64,000 bases of DNA from JBCBKU01 sp038521345 (lineage in GTDB: Bacteria; Pseudomonadota; Alphaproteobacteria; Rhodobacterales; Rhodobacteraceae), in contig JBCBKU010000010.1 in NCBI GenBank assembly GCA_038521345.1, positions 1 through 64,000 of the forward strand, in the 5' to 3' direction. Shown here in pieces: positions 45,926 to 54,543 of the stretch; the stretch's first letter is position 1, and every line of letters begins with the position of its first letter. The position numbers were made by a program, and so were the translations under genes. The notes under the pieces are model-generated. The model saw only the letters and a program-made list of their open reading frames with translations. It ran no database searches and was not told the origin of the DNA.

Positions 45926-47368
45926 TCACGTCAGATCTTGGTCAGGCGCCCAGTCGCGAAACCCGAACATCATGTAGTCTTTCTGATAGGCCCTGCGCAC
46001 GGCGTGCTCCAACTCGGCGTTGTAGATCGCGTCGAGTGGATGCGGTTCTGGAACCAAGACCTTGGCGAGGTCGGGGCCGTCGCCTCCTAGAGATCTGGCT
46101 AAATCGGGCAGTGCTTCGTCGATTTCGACCTCCCGAAACACACGATCGGGCACGGTGACGGCTGCCATACCTGCTAGACACTCTGTCTGGGATGCCCAGT
46201 GTCCATCAACACGGATCGTCGTTTGACCCGCAAGATTGGTGACAAGGAAATTGAGAAAACCCAGAAAAGCCGACCGATGGGCCACGATGTCGTAGCCCGG
46301 GTCCATTGGATCCTCAGGCAGGTCAAGGCCATAGGATTGAACAAGCGCGTCACGGATGCCGACAAAACTCTCGGGCGTTCTCGGAAGAATGTAGCTGCAG
46401 AACGCCGCATGTGCACGCGGCAGGGGGTGGCGCACCACGGTGAAGCTTCGATGCGCGGGATGGCGGCGTTTCCACTGCCGAAGTGCCTTGCGTGTAAAAC
46501 CACTGGATACTGGGGCACCAACAGAACTGGCGAGTGTTGAAAGCCATGCGCCAACGCGGTCGGTCGGTCCCGACTTGATCGGCAGGAAGAGCATGGGCGG
46601 TTCGTCCACCGCCAAGAACGACGGGACATTCGGACCACGTGAAGGTTCGAAATCCGGAATTCGATGGCTTTGCCACGGATCGATATCGGCCAACGTCGCC
46701 AGCATTTCTTCTGGGTTCTCCACCTTTTCGACAAGCGGCACCGGGTTCTGAACCTTGCTGTGGCGCGGCGCGTCTTTGAGGTCGTTCGAGACCCCGAGCC
46801 ACCGGACAAGGCCATTGAATACAGCATCGTCGCGCAGATCGTCGTAGTGGATGTGGAACGGCGCCTGCCCGGTTGCCTGCAAGCGCCTCAGGCTGTCCTG
46901 CCGCCGTTCTGATGTTTCTGCGAGATATTCGGAAAAGACCTTTGGATCGAAATGCACCTTGGTGCGTTTGGCCTTCTGGGCGTCCCCCAGCCACCACTGA
47001 CCGGTGGCGCGCGCAATCTGAAGCGAAACAAAGCTCTCCAATGGATTTCGTGACAGAACGATCTTCGCGCAGGCCTGATCGCGCAGGCAATGATCCAAAA
47101 TACGGGGATCGTGGTCACCAAACAGCCGAAATCCCCCGAGGGCCGCGGTGTGCTTTCGCATCGCATGGATTAGTTTGACCGGATCTTTGTCCCGGTCCTT
47201 TTGCGAGATGCCGAACGCGGCCCGTGCCTTCGGGCTACCGACAAAGTTTGGGTTGAACAGCTCACCGTGACAAACAAGATCTGCGTAGCTGTTCAGACGA
47301 TCCTCGACCGCATTTGAGCCGGTTCGCATCTCGGCCAGAACGACGAAGTAATCGAACCGCCGCGCCAT
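45926..47368 (-). CDS. Sulfotransferase-family protein with two sulfotransferase-like domains
   Basis: A 480-residue cytoplasmic-type protein. The N-terminal domain has VLAEMRTGSNAVEDRL, fitting the PAPS 5'-phosphosulfate loop, and KIVLSRNPLESFVS, fitting the 3'-phosphate site (about residues 120-135). The C-terminal half has a second, weaker pair: LFLPIKSGPTDRVGAWL and FTVVRHPLPRAHAAFCSYI. It would transfer sulfate from PAPS to a glycan or other acceptor. It is the last gene of the glycan block, 3 bp after the GT14 gene. Confidence 0.83.
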   Translation of the reverse strand: MARRFDYFVVLAEMRTGSNAVEDRLNSYADLVCHGELFNPNFVGSPKARAAFGISQKDRDKDPVKLIHAMRKHTAALGGFRLFGDHDPRILDHCLRDQACAKIVLSRNPLESFVSLQIARATGQWWLGDAQKAKRTKVHFDPKVFSEYLAETSERRQDSLRRLQATGQAPFHIHYDDLRDDAVFNGLVRWLGVSNDLKDAPRHSKVQNPVPLVEKVENPEEMLATLADIDPWQSHRIPDFEPSRGPNVPSFLAVDEPPMLFLPIKSGPTDRVGAWLSTLASSVGAPVSSGFTRKALRQWKRRHPAHRSFTVVRHPLPRAHAAFCSYILPRTPESFVGIRDALVQSYGLDLPEDPMDPGYDIVAHRSAFLGFLNFLVTNLAGQTTIRVDGHWASQTECLAGMAAVTVPDRVFREVEIDEALPDLARSLGGDGPDLAKVLVPEPHPLDAIYNAELEHAVRRAYQKDYMMFGFRDWAPDQDLT

Positions 47369-47371
47369 GGA

Positions 47372-49072
47372 TCAGGTCACAAGTCGGGGTTTCGACACGT
47401 CCCTTGCATCGCCACCCACAGTGTCCAACGGAAAATCGCCCACCAGGTGCGGATGCATCCCTTGGTTCTTCAACGTCTGCACAAATTGTCCGAAGCCCGT
47501 CAGATTCACCAGATGCGGAGCTTCGGTCAGGCGGCTGGTGGGATCTCCCAAAAGCTCAATGATAACCTGAAGCGCTTCAACCGGCGCCTCCATAAACTCG
47601 GCAAGCGTCCAGATATGCACCTTGGCGCGGGTATCGAGGCGACGCAGGATCTTCAGCTGTGCATCCTCGATCTTCTGCAGTAGTGCAGCCGTTTCGCGCA
47701 CTTCCCCGAAATTCCGATTCGCGTGGAACAGGGACACCGCCCATGCTCCGGAAATGACGCAGATATGCGCATTGGCGTCGGCTGCGAGGAAGGGCACAAT
47801 CCTCTGGCGGTCGGACGGGCCGAAGGCGAAACTCTGGCGTTCACCGCGCGTGCTCCAGATCAAGTTGGTCAGGAAACCCTCGGGATTGTAGTCGCGCAAT
47901 GTGGCATTGTCGGAGAGCGCGCCCGCAAAGCTGTCTAGATTGCCGGCGAAATGGGCGCGGTCCGGCGCAAAGAGATGACCGTGAATGCGCGCCTCGCTCA
48001 GTCGGCTGGCCCAGGTGTTAAATCCCTGAAAAACCTCGTCAAATCCCTGCAGAACGGAATAGGGGGCAGCGGTTTTTCCGTTCTCCCAACTCTCGTTCGG
48101 GAACCGGCTTTGGTTCAAAAGGCCGGGTCTGCCACGGGTTCGGATCTCGATCGCCTTGGCAAAGACGCGATCGATCTTCCCGGGGGCGGGCTCCGCGCCC
48201 TCGCCACTCAGCATTCCGCCACCAAGAAAACTGTCGTAAATACGGTCGGCACGGCGCCAGATCTTGCGCGCCACAAAACAATCCGACCGCCGCAGAAGTT
48301 GCAAATGATCGTCGTAAAAGACGTGCGGCTTGCCCTGATAATCGAACTTGGACAGCGTTAGTGTGCGGCTTTCGATCCGGACCGCATACCGGCGTGCCAT
48401 GGTCTGAAAGTAGCTTTCATCCGGAATCCAGACTCGTCGGAAGTAATTCTCAAAGGTCGCCCTTCGCGGATCCTCGAGAATAGCCGAGAGCGTCTTCCGC
48501 GTCAGGCACCACCATTGCGAGCCAAGATGCGGGATCAGTCCCTCGGGCACCGGCCGGGAATACCCCACCAATCGCTGAAGCCGGACAAAGCGATCGAAGA
48601 AAAAACGCTGCCGTTTCCACGAGAACGGAAAACTGAACTGAAACCGCTCAGCATCAAGCCCGCCCTTCGTCCATGAGACGTCCTCGGTTGTGGCGCTTTC
48701 GATGAAGTCGGTCGCAGGGCGCGCGTTCAGGTAGGCCACAAGATCGGCAACGGGTCTAAGTGGGATACACGCGCCAGATGCGAGATACACGTGGCGCACT
48801 TCCGGAAACTCGGCCAGCAGAATCTCCGATGCGGTCTGCGAGGCTGAAACCAAGGACCAGGTGCCCCACTCGCATCGTATGCGTGGCGAGAAGCGTACGT
48901 TTGGTCGGTCGGACAGCGCGCCGGAAAGAATCTTGTACTTCTCCTGAGAAACGCGCCGGTCGACATGGATGACGATCGGGCATCCAGCCTCGGACCAGTA
49001 CCGAGCCACCTGCGCGGCCCGGTGCAGGCTTTCGTGAACCAGCATGACAAAGCCGAGTGTCGTCACGCCCAA
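47372..49072 (-). CDS. Beta-1,6-N-acetylglucosaminyltransferase-like protein (GT14) with C-terminal extension
   Basis: A 566-residue protein. The N-terminal half (about 1-280) is GT14/core-2-like: LGFVMLVHESLHRAAQVARYW, VIHVDRR, VYLASGACIPLRP and GSQWWCLTRKTL, then PDESYFQT with the likely catalytic Glu. The C-terminal half (about 290-566) looks like the uncharacterised extension often seen on this family in Rhodobacterales (DUF5928-like, from memory). It would add sugar branches. Overlaps the upstream glycosyltransferase by 10 bp. Confidence 0.83.
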   Translation of the reverse strand: MGVTTLGFVMLVHESLHRAAQVARYWSEAGCPIVIHVDRRVSQEKYKILSGALSDRPNVRFSPRIRCEWGTWSLVSASQTASEILLAEFPEVRHVYLASGACIPLRPVADLVAYLNARPATDFIESATTEDVSWTKGGLDAERFQFSFPFSWKRQRFFFDRFVRLQRLVGYSRPVPEGLIPHLGSQWWCLTRKTLSAILEDPRRATFENYFRRVWIPDESYFQTMARRYAVRIESRTLTLSKFDYQGKPHVFYDDHLQLLRRSDCFVARKIWRRADRIYDSFLGGGMLSGEGAEPAPGKIDRVFAKAIEIRTRGRPGLLNQSRFPNESWENGKTAAPYSVLQGFDEVFQGFNTWASRLSEARIHGHLFAPDRAHFAGNLDSFAGALSDNATLRDYNPEGFLTNLIWSTRGERQSFAFGPSDRQRIVPFLAADANAHICVISGAWAVSLFHANRNFGEVRETAALLQKIEDAQLKILRRLDTRAKVHIWTLAEFMEAPVEALQVIIELLGDPTSRLTEAPHLVNLTGFGQFVQTLKNQGMHPHLVGDFPLDTVGGDARDVSKPRLVT

Positions 49073-50073
49073 TTTCCCTTCGACATCAGGCCAAGTGCAT
49101 CAAGCTGACGCCAATTGATGTATTTCTCGGACCACTGGCACCAGATTTCTTGCCCCGAGCGCGCGAAAGCACCGTATCGCTGGTATTCGGATGCGTTTGA
49201 GAAGTGTTCCCGCCGATCAATCTCTTCGGCCGAGCGCTCGGCGAAGGTATGCAGAAACTTGGCGTGCAGAAGGCATCCCGAGGTCTTTTCGCCGCCCCAT
49301 GCGTCGTAAACAAGGTTCAATCCGCGCGGCAGAAGCATGTGAGTCGAACTGGCGAACGCATAGCCGCTTCGCCATTTGACAAGAGGGATCTTGTTTAACG
49401 CGGGCGCACGCTCCGGCCGATCCGCGAAGAACGTTCGGGCACGTGCACCGCCCTGTATCCACAGATTGTGGAAAAGCGGATTCTTGGTGATCGTGTAGTT
49501 CCCGGGGTCAAACCAACCGGCCACTTCAAACGGATCCTCTCCCGTCCGGTAGGGCGTGGCATCAAGCGGTCCCTTGGGATACATATCCAGAAGAAGGGCC
49601 CCGAAAGATCGGATCGACGAAGCGTCAAGCCAATCGGTAAGTGCTTCGAGAGGGCGTGTGTCACAGAAAGGATAGACGAAGAACTCGTCCGCATCGACGA
49701 CGAGCGCCCAATGCCCGTTTGCATAGCGGTTCAGAAGACCGTTGACCCAGTCCATCCCGAACCGCGCCTGCTTGTAGCTTCCTGGCGCCGAGAACACCGA
49801 GACATCTGATTGCTTTTCCAGATACTCGGCAGTTCCATCGTCCGATCCGTTGTCAACAATCAGAAAGTGCGAAACCCCGAGATTCCGATAGTACCGCAAG
49901 AAATACGGAAGGCGCATCGCCTCGTTGCGGACTACGGTAAAGACAAGGATGTCCGCAGGTCGAATGGATCTCGTTCGGTCGCTTCTGGCGTTCAGGGAAA
50001 GACGCTTCCGCCAAGCGCGGGCGTTCAGGCGCCGCCGCCGCAAGCGTAGGGAATAGGTCGAGACTAGGCCCAT
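49063..50073 (-). CDS. Glycosyltransferase family 2-like protein
   Basis: A 336-residue protein with a GT-A fold of the Glyco_tranf_2_4 type: FTVVRNEAMRLPYFLRYY, IVDNGSDDGTAEYL, and WALVVDADEFFVYP with the DxD-type metal site. The N-terminal 45 residues are very Arg-rich, which could help membrane association. It lies between the GT4 and GT14 genes in the block and presumably acts on the same glycan. Confidence 0.85.
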   Translation of the reverse strand: MGLVSTYSLRLRRRRLNARAWRKRLSLNARSDRTRSIRPADILVFTVVRNEAMRLPYFLRYYRNLGVSHFLIVDNGSDDGTAEYLEKQSDVSVFSAPGSYKQARFGMDWVNGLLNRYANGHWALVVDADEFFVYPFCDTRPLEALTDWLDASSIRSFGALLLDMYPKGPLDATPYRTGEDPFEVAGWFDPGNYTITKNPLFHNLWIQGGARARTFFADRPERAPALNKIPLVKWRSGYAFASSTHMLLPRGLNLVYDAWGGEKTSGCLLHAKFLHTFAERSAEEIDRREHFSNASEYQRYGAFARSGQEIWCQWSEKYINWRQLDALGLMSKGNWA

Positions 50074-50085
50074 GGATCGGCCCTT

Positions 50086-51288
50086 CTAACTTTTTCCACG
50101 AGATAGGATCGTGTCCGCCAGCCGTTCCAGAACAAGGTTAACGTGGGTTTCCCAAGTGGGAAATTCTGGCGCCTCAAGGCCCGTCTGATTGCGAATTTTT
50201 CGGTCATTTTGGGCGATCTGCTCGACCACTTTTTTCCACCAGTAAAGGTCGGCATCACCGAGGTAAATGTTTTGTTGGCCCTTCAAGGATGCGTAGGCGG
50301 GAAGGTCCCGCGCAATAACTGGTGTTCCGTGGGCCAGTGCCTCGTACAGAGGAAAGCCAAAACCCTCGGCCATACTAGGCTGTAGACACCCCATCGCGCC
50401 AGCAACCAACGCGGCGACATCCCCGTCGGCTAGGCCGCCGATCTCTTGAACTGGGCCGTTCGCCGGGAGAGAATCCAGACGGCGATGCGTGTCTGGTCGA
50501 CACCACCCTCGCCGCCCAAGCAGAAGAAGCGGGGGCGGATCAGAACCAAGACTGTCCCACAGGTCCAAGAGAAACGGGATACCTTTGCGCTCGTCGATCG
50601 TGCCGACCGTCACCCAGTAAGGGCGCTCCGGCGGAACGGTCCGCGCCGTGGGCACTGAACGGGTGATCCCGAACGGCACGGTCAGGATTGGGGGAACCCG
50701 GCCCATGCGGCCTAAATGGCGCGCAGCATCCGCCGCAACCGCGTCGGTCGAAGCAATCATCGCGTCCGCGCGGAATGAAACCGCCCGCATGCGTCGATGA
50801 AACCCGGCGCTCATACCAGGCCTTTGGGTATCGGGATGGTCCAGGGGAATCGTATCGTGGACAAGGACTGCAACGGCATTCTGGCCGCCGCGGCGCAGGC
50901 TTCCCAGTGTGCGGTATGTCAGATTGGCATGTCCGGTATTGAGGTAAAGCAATCCGCTGGGCAATGCCCGGTTCACAATGCGGCGAACGCCAAACCGGAC
51001 CGCTCGATCAAATGCTTGGGCGCGCATTGTTGCCTCGACCCGAAGCCGGGTTGGATCCGCACGAGGTGCCAGATGACGCGTCCAATCCGATGGAGCCCAA
51101 TCACCTGTATCCAGCCGGGAACGGAAATCTGACAGAGCCACACGATCGAGCGCGACATAGCCGGGAACGGTGCGGATCAAACCGAATAGGGGCGCATCTC
51201 GCGCAAGCAACACGTCAAGATAGGCGCGTTCTACTCGGTCGATACCGGTAGCGGGACCAAGACCCGCCCGGCGAGCCAGGCGGGACAC
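50086..51288 (-). CDS. Glycosyltransferase family 4 (GT-B fold)
   Basis: A 400-residue GT4-type enzyme: HDTIPLDHP in the acceptor half, then PYWVTVGTIDERKGIPFLLD and EGFGFPLYEALAHGTPVIA with the E-x7-E donor motif. The start is uncertain. GTG 51288 has no good ribosome site, and the family N-terminal segment appears to extend slightly upstream without an in-frame start codon before galU. Presumed role: adding a sugar to the block's glycan. Confidence 0.83.
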   Translation of the reverse strand: MSRLARRAGLGPATGIDRVERAYLDVLLARDAPLFGLIRTVPGYVALDRVALSDFRSRLDTGDWAPSDWTRHLAPRADPTRLRVEATMRAQAFDRAVRFGVRRIVNRALPSGLLYLNTGHANLTYRTLGSLRRGGQNAVAVLVHDTIPLDHPDTQRPGMSAGFHRRMRAVSFRADAMIASTDAVAADAARHLGRMGRVPPILTVPFGITRSVPTARTVPPERPYWVTVGTIDERKGIPFLLDLWDSLGSDPPPLLLLGRRGWCRPDTHRRLDSLPANGPVQEIGGLADGDVAALVAGAMGCLQPSMAEGFGFPLYEALAHGTPVIARDLPAYASLKGQQNIYLGDADLYWWKKVVEQIAQNDRKIRNQTGLEAPEFPTWETHVNLVLERLADTILSRGKS

Positions 51289-51338
51289 ATCAAGACAGAC
51301 AGCCGCGAAACCGGAGTTTCTTGCTGCCCGACCGCTCT

Positions 51339-52232
51339 CTATTGGGCAGCCTTCGGCATTGCTACCAGTTCTTCAAGATAGCGCTGGAACTCTTCGCGCA
51401 GTTCCTCGCGGGCTATCCCAAAGGCCACGGTCGCCTGAAGGAACCCCGCCTTCGAACCGCAGTCGAAGCGTTGGCCGTTGAAGCGCAGCCCGTGCACACC
51501 GCGGCCTTGGTCGATCTCGGCCGCGATTGCATCTGTCAGCTGGATCTCGCCGCCTGCTCCGGATTTCATCTTGTTTAGGTTCCGCAGGACATTCGGTGTC
51601 AGGATGTACCGGCCGATCACGGCAAGGTTGGACGGTGCCGTCCCCTTTACCGGTTTCTCGACCATACCCTTCACCTTGACCATCGCCCCGTTTTGTTCTG
51701 CGACGTCGAGTATGCCATAGGACGAGGTTTTATCGGGCGAAACCTCCATGGCCGCCACCATGGCTCCGCCAGTGTCAGCATAGGCTTCCACCATTTGCTG
51801 CAGGCAAGGCGTTTCCGCGGCAATGACATCGTCCGGAAGGATGACCGCAAAGGGCTCATCAGCGATCAATCGGCGTGCGCACCAAACGGCGTGACCGAGT
51901 CCCAACGCCTTGTGCTGGCGGATATAAGCGATCGCACCTGAATCCATGTTGGTGTCTTTGAGGGCTTGAAGAAGATCCGTCTTCTTCTTTTTTCGCAGAG
52001 CTGACTCAAGCTCGGGCGCGTGGTCAAAGTAGTCCTCAAGCGCGCTCTTCCCGCGCGAGGTCACAAAGATGAATTCTTTGATACCGGCCGCACGCGCCTC
52101 GTCGATGGCGTACTGGATAAGCGGCCGGTCAACGAGTGTCATGATCTCTTTTGGAACGGACTTTGTGGCGGGCAAAAACCGCGTTCCAAGACCAGCGACC
52201 GGGAAGACTGCCTTGGTTACTTTGCGACGCAT
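51339..52232 (-). CDS. galU: UTP-glucose-1-phosphate uridylyltransferase
   Basis: A 297-residue nucleotidyltransferase making UDP-glucose. Motifs: AVFPVAGLGTRFLPATKS, PKEIMTLVDRPLIQYAIDEA, and VEKPVKGTAPSNLAVIGRYI. The start ATG 52232 follows AAGGAAG. It supplies activated glucose for surface glycans. It sits inside the glycosyltransferase block, supporting a polysaccharide role for the whole set. Confidence 0.97.
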   Translation of the reverse strand: MRRKVTKAVFPVAGLGTRFLPATKSVPKEIMTLVDRPLIQYAIDEARAAGIKEFIFVTSRGKSALEDYFDHAPELESALRKKKKTDLLQALKDTNMDSGAIAYIRQHKALGLGHAVWCARRLIADEPFAVILPDDVIAAETPCLQQMVEAYADTGGAMVAAMEVSPDKTSSYGILDVAEQNGAMVKVKGMVEKPVKGTAPSNLAVIGRYILTPNVLRNLNKMKSGAGGEIQLTDAIAAEIDQGRGVHGLRFNGQRFDCGSKAGFLQATVAFGIAREELREEFQRYLEELVAMPKAAQ

Positions 52233-52330
52233 CGAAACTTCCTTTTGGGTAAGACCGGATCCCTTGAAGGGGCACACAACTAGTATCGCACATTCTCGAC
52301 GATATTGCGGCGGGCCAGAGAGCGGAACGG

Positions 52331-53641
52331 TTAAATTTCAGCTTTCTTACTCATTTTTCCCGTCTCCAAATACGCACTCTGGCGCACCTCAGCAACACGC
52401 GCAGTCTCCTCGGCGACACGGCTACTGAACAATGCACGTCGAATAAGCGGAGTGTTCCTGTCGGAGCGACCGAAAAGTCCCCCCGTCTGGAGCCAGATGC
52501 CGGAATCAGTGAAGCGAACATGATGAAAGAGTGCCGACGGGCTGAACCGGTAGAGCGTGACCACGGCACCGGAAGCGCGGGCGGCACGTGCCAGTTGTTC
52601 AAGCCGCGCGCGCTGCCAGGGCCGACCGGCAAACACCTTGTGTGTTGGTGGCGAAACCACCGAGATCGCAGCGAGGAAAGGCAGGTCCGGCGGACCAATG
52701 GCCGGGATCGCCGGAATCCGACCGCGCCCTTCTTCAAAACCGGTATCAAAGCTCGAAAGAAGTTGGTCCACAGCTCCTGGTGCGAGACGACCCGCAACCA
52801 TATGGCGCAAAGCACGATTCCGCTCGGAGGCTCGATGCGCGTCCAGAGCCGCCCCAGCGCCGACCCCGGCATATTTCGACAGGTAAACCGCAAGGCTGGC
52901 CCCAATGTCTTTCAACGAAATCGGAACCCGGTCCTTCCTGCGCTGGCCGGATGCAGCAGTTGCGTGGTGAACCTCGGCGCGCGGGCAGATCCGCGTTTCA
53001 AGCCCATGTTCGGCGAGACGCATGTTCAAATCTGCGTCGTCGAGGTAGAACCGAAGGGCCTCGTCAAAACCGCCGACCCTAAAGAGTGCCGAACGTCGAA
53101 CGGCCATGTTCGTGCCTTCGGTCCGAACTGCCGCGCCCGTCGGAACCGCAGGGACAAAAGGTGCGTCCCCCGGAACATCAATATCGCGATGAAACCCGTC
53201 ACGATCTATGGAGCGCGCACGCCACTGAAACGAGATGCCGTTGCGCCCGCGGACGAAACCGCCTGTGGCCGCCACCGCATCATCCAAGAAAGGTCTTGTC
53301 AGATGTTCGAGCCAAGTCGGTTCGGCCGTTGCATCGTCGTCGATGAAAGCAATAACTTCGCCTGATGCTGCCGCGATGCCGGCGTTGCGCGCGGCGGAAA
53401 GATTGGCGGCGTCGAATGGAACATGGCGTGTGCGCACAGGCGCCACAAGCGCAACCTGCGCCGCCTCACCGTCCCCCACGACGACGATCTCGAACGGGTG
53501 GAAATACTGCTGCGACAGCGACAAGAGGCAGCGAGCGAGGTGCCGTGGGCGTCCACGACTGGCAATGACAACAGTGACGGGTCCCGGCGGCGGGATAGGT
53601 TCACCCCCCCAAGACGAGATCCACGCCAGGTGCGGTCGCAA
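52331..53641 (-). CDS. Glycosyltransferase family 2
   Basis: A GT2 enzyme: core begins VTVVIASRGRPRHLARCL, then NLSAARNAGIAAASGE, FIDDDATAEPTW with the DDD metal site and ALRFYLDDADLNMRL further on. The start is unclear: the core begins just after the cysQ stop, but the only nearby in-frame canonical start is TTG 53641, giving a 41-bp overlap with cysQ. A C-terminal region (about 300-436) is family-unassigned. It probably initiates or extends the block's glycan. Confidence 0.82.
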   Translation of the reverse strand: MRPHLAWISSWGGEPIPPPGPVTVVIASRGRPRHLARCLLSLSQQYFHPFEIVVVGDGEAAQVALVAPVRTRHVPFDAANLSAARNAGIAAASGEVIAFIDDDATAEPTWLEHLTRPFLDDAVAATGGFVRGRNGISFQWRARSIDRDGFHRDIDVPGDAPFVPAVPTGAAVRTEGTNMAVRRSALFRVGGFDEALRFYLDDADLNMRLAEHGLETRICPRAEVHHATAASGQRRKDRVPISLKDIGASLAVYLSKYAGVGAGAALDAHRASERNRALRHMVAGRLAPGAVDQLLSSFDTGFEEGRGRIPAIPAIGPPDLPFLAAISVVSPPTHKVFAGRPWQRARLEQLARAARASGAVVTLYRFSPSALFHHVRFTDSGIWLQTGGLFGRSDRNTPLIRRALFSSRVAEETARVAEVRQSAYLETGKMSKKAEI

Positions 53642-54410
53642 TGAAGAAGGGGTTCTCGAAGCCGGTCTTGCCGTACGCAAGATCGCTGAGATCGTCAAAT
53701 CGCACGACCCGGCCACCGGCCGCCAGAAGCACAGCATGCCCGGCGGCCGTATCCCACTCCATCGTCCGCCCAAGGCGGGGGTAAAGATCCGCCTCGCCAG
53801 TGGCGACAAGGCAGAATTTCAGCGACGAGCCAGCGCTCTTGAAGTCGCCCACCGCATATTTCGCGATGTAGTCGTCCGTGGCCTGATCACGGTGCGATTT
53901 GGAAGCCACAACGCGCAAAGCTGACTGATCCGGTGAGGACACCCGTATTGGCGTTTGAACCGATGGCACATCGGGATCGAGGTCGCCAGATTCCTCAACC
54001 GCGGATCCGTCGGCAAGCGTGAGGAACATCCGGTCCTTGGCCGGCGCGTAGACAACGCCGCGCAGGGGCACGCCGTTCTCTACGAAGGCGATGTTGATCG
54101 TGAAGTCGCCGCGGCGATGGACAAACTCCTTGGTCCCATCCAGTGGGTCGACGATGAGGAACGTATTCGCGCTTTCAGAATGGGTGGACGCTTGCTCCTC
54201 CGTAACAAGGGCAACGTCGGGAAACGCCGCGCGCAACCCCGCGGAAATCAGCGCATCCGCCTTTTCATCGGCTTCGGTCACCGGGCTGTCATCCGACTTG
54301 GACCGGACATCGAAGTCGTCGGCCCGGTAAACATCCATCACGACACGGCCTGCTTCGATGGCAAGACGGCGCATCTCCGTTGCTAATTTGTCAAAGTCCA
54401 AGCGATTCAC
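53601..54410 (-). CDS. cysQ: 3'(2'),5'-bisphosphate nucleotidase CysQ
   Basis: A 269-residue inositol-monophosphatase-fold enzyme hydrolysing PAP to AMP. It has SPVTEADEKAD, DPLDGTKEFVHRRGDF (the metal-binding DPxDGT), and a C-terminal MEWDTAAGHAVLLAAGG. GTG 54410 begins at the family N-terminus; an ATG at 54446 would add 12 residues. PAP is the product of PAPS-dependent sulfation, so its place at the head of a sulfotransferase-ending block is meaningful. Confidence 0.95.
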   Translation of the reverse strand: MNRLDFDKLATEMRRLAIEAGRVVMDVYRADDFDVRSKSDDSPVTEADEKADALISAGLRAAFPDVALVTEEQASTHSESANTFLIVDPLDGTKEFVHRRGDFTINIAFVENGVPLRGVVYAPAKDRMFLTLADGSAVEESGDLDPDVPSVQTPIRVSSPDQSALRVVASKSHRDQATDDYIAKYAVGDFKSAGSSLKFCLVATGEADLYPRLGRTMEWDTAAGHAVLLAAGGRVVRFDDLSDLAYGKTGFENPFFIATAPGVDLVLGG

Positions 54411-54415
54411 TCCGC

Positions 54416-54490
54416 TATCCCGGGATAACTGCCACAGTAGCGGCACGATTTTGTGTGACTTATTATAGGTGTGGCAACGAACAACAAGCC
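54416..54490 (-). promoter_or_regulatory. Promoter and palindrome upstream of cysQ
   Basis: On the minus strand a perfect -10 TATAAT occurs at 54467-54462, with a weak -35-like GCTTGT about 16 bp upstream (54489-54484). Between this and the cysQ start lies the perfect 12-bp palindrome TATCCCGGGATA at 54416-54427, a possible operator in the leader. It lies in the divergent gap with the ABC permease gene. Function inferred, not shown. Confidence 0.4.
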
Positions 54491-54543
54491 ATGGTCACCG
54501 CATCTGCGTGAAGATCTTGGTCGAAGGAAAAGGGCAGCCCTGC

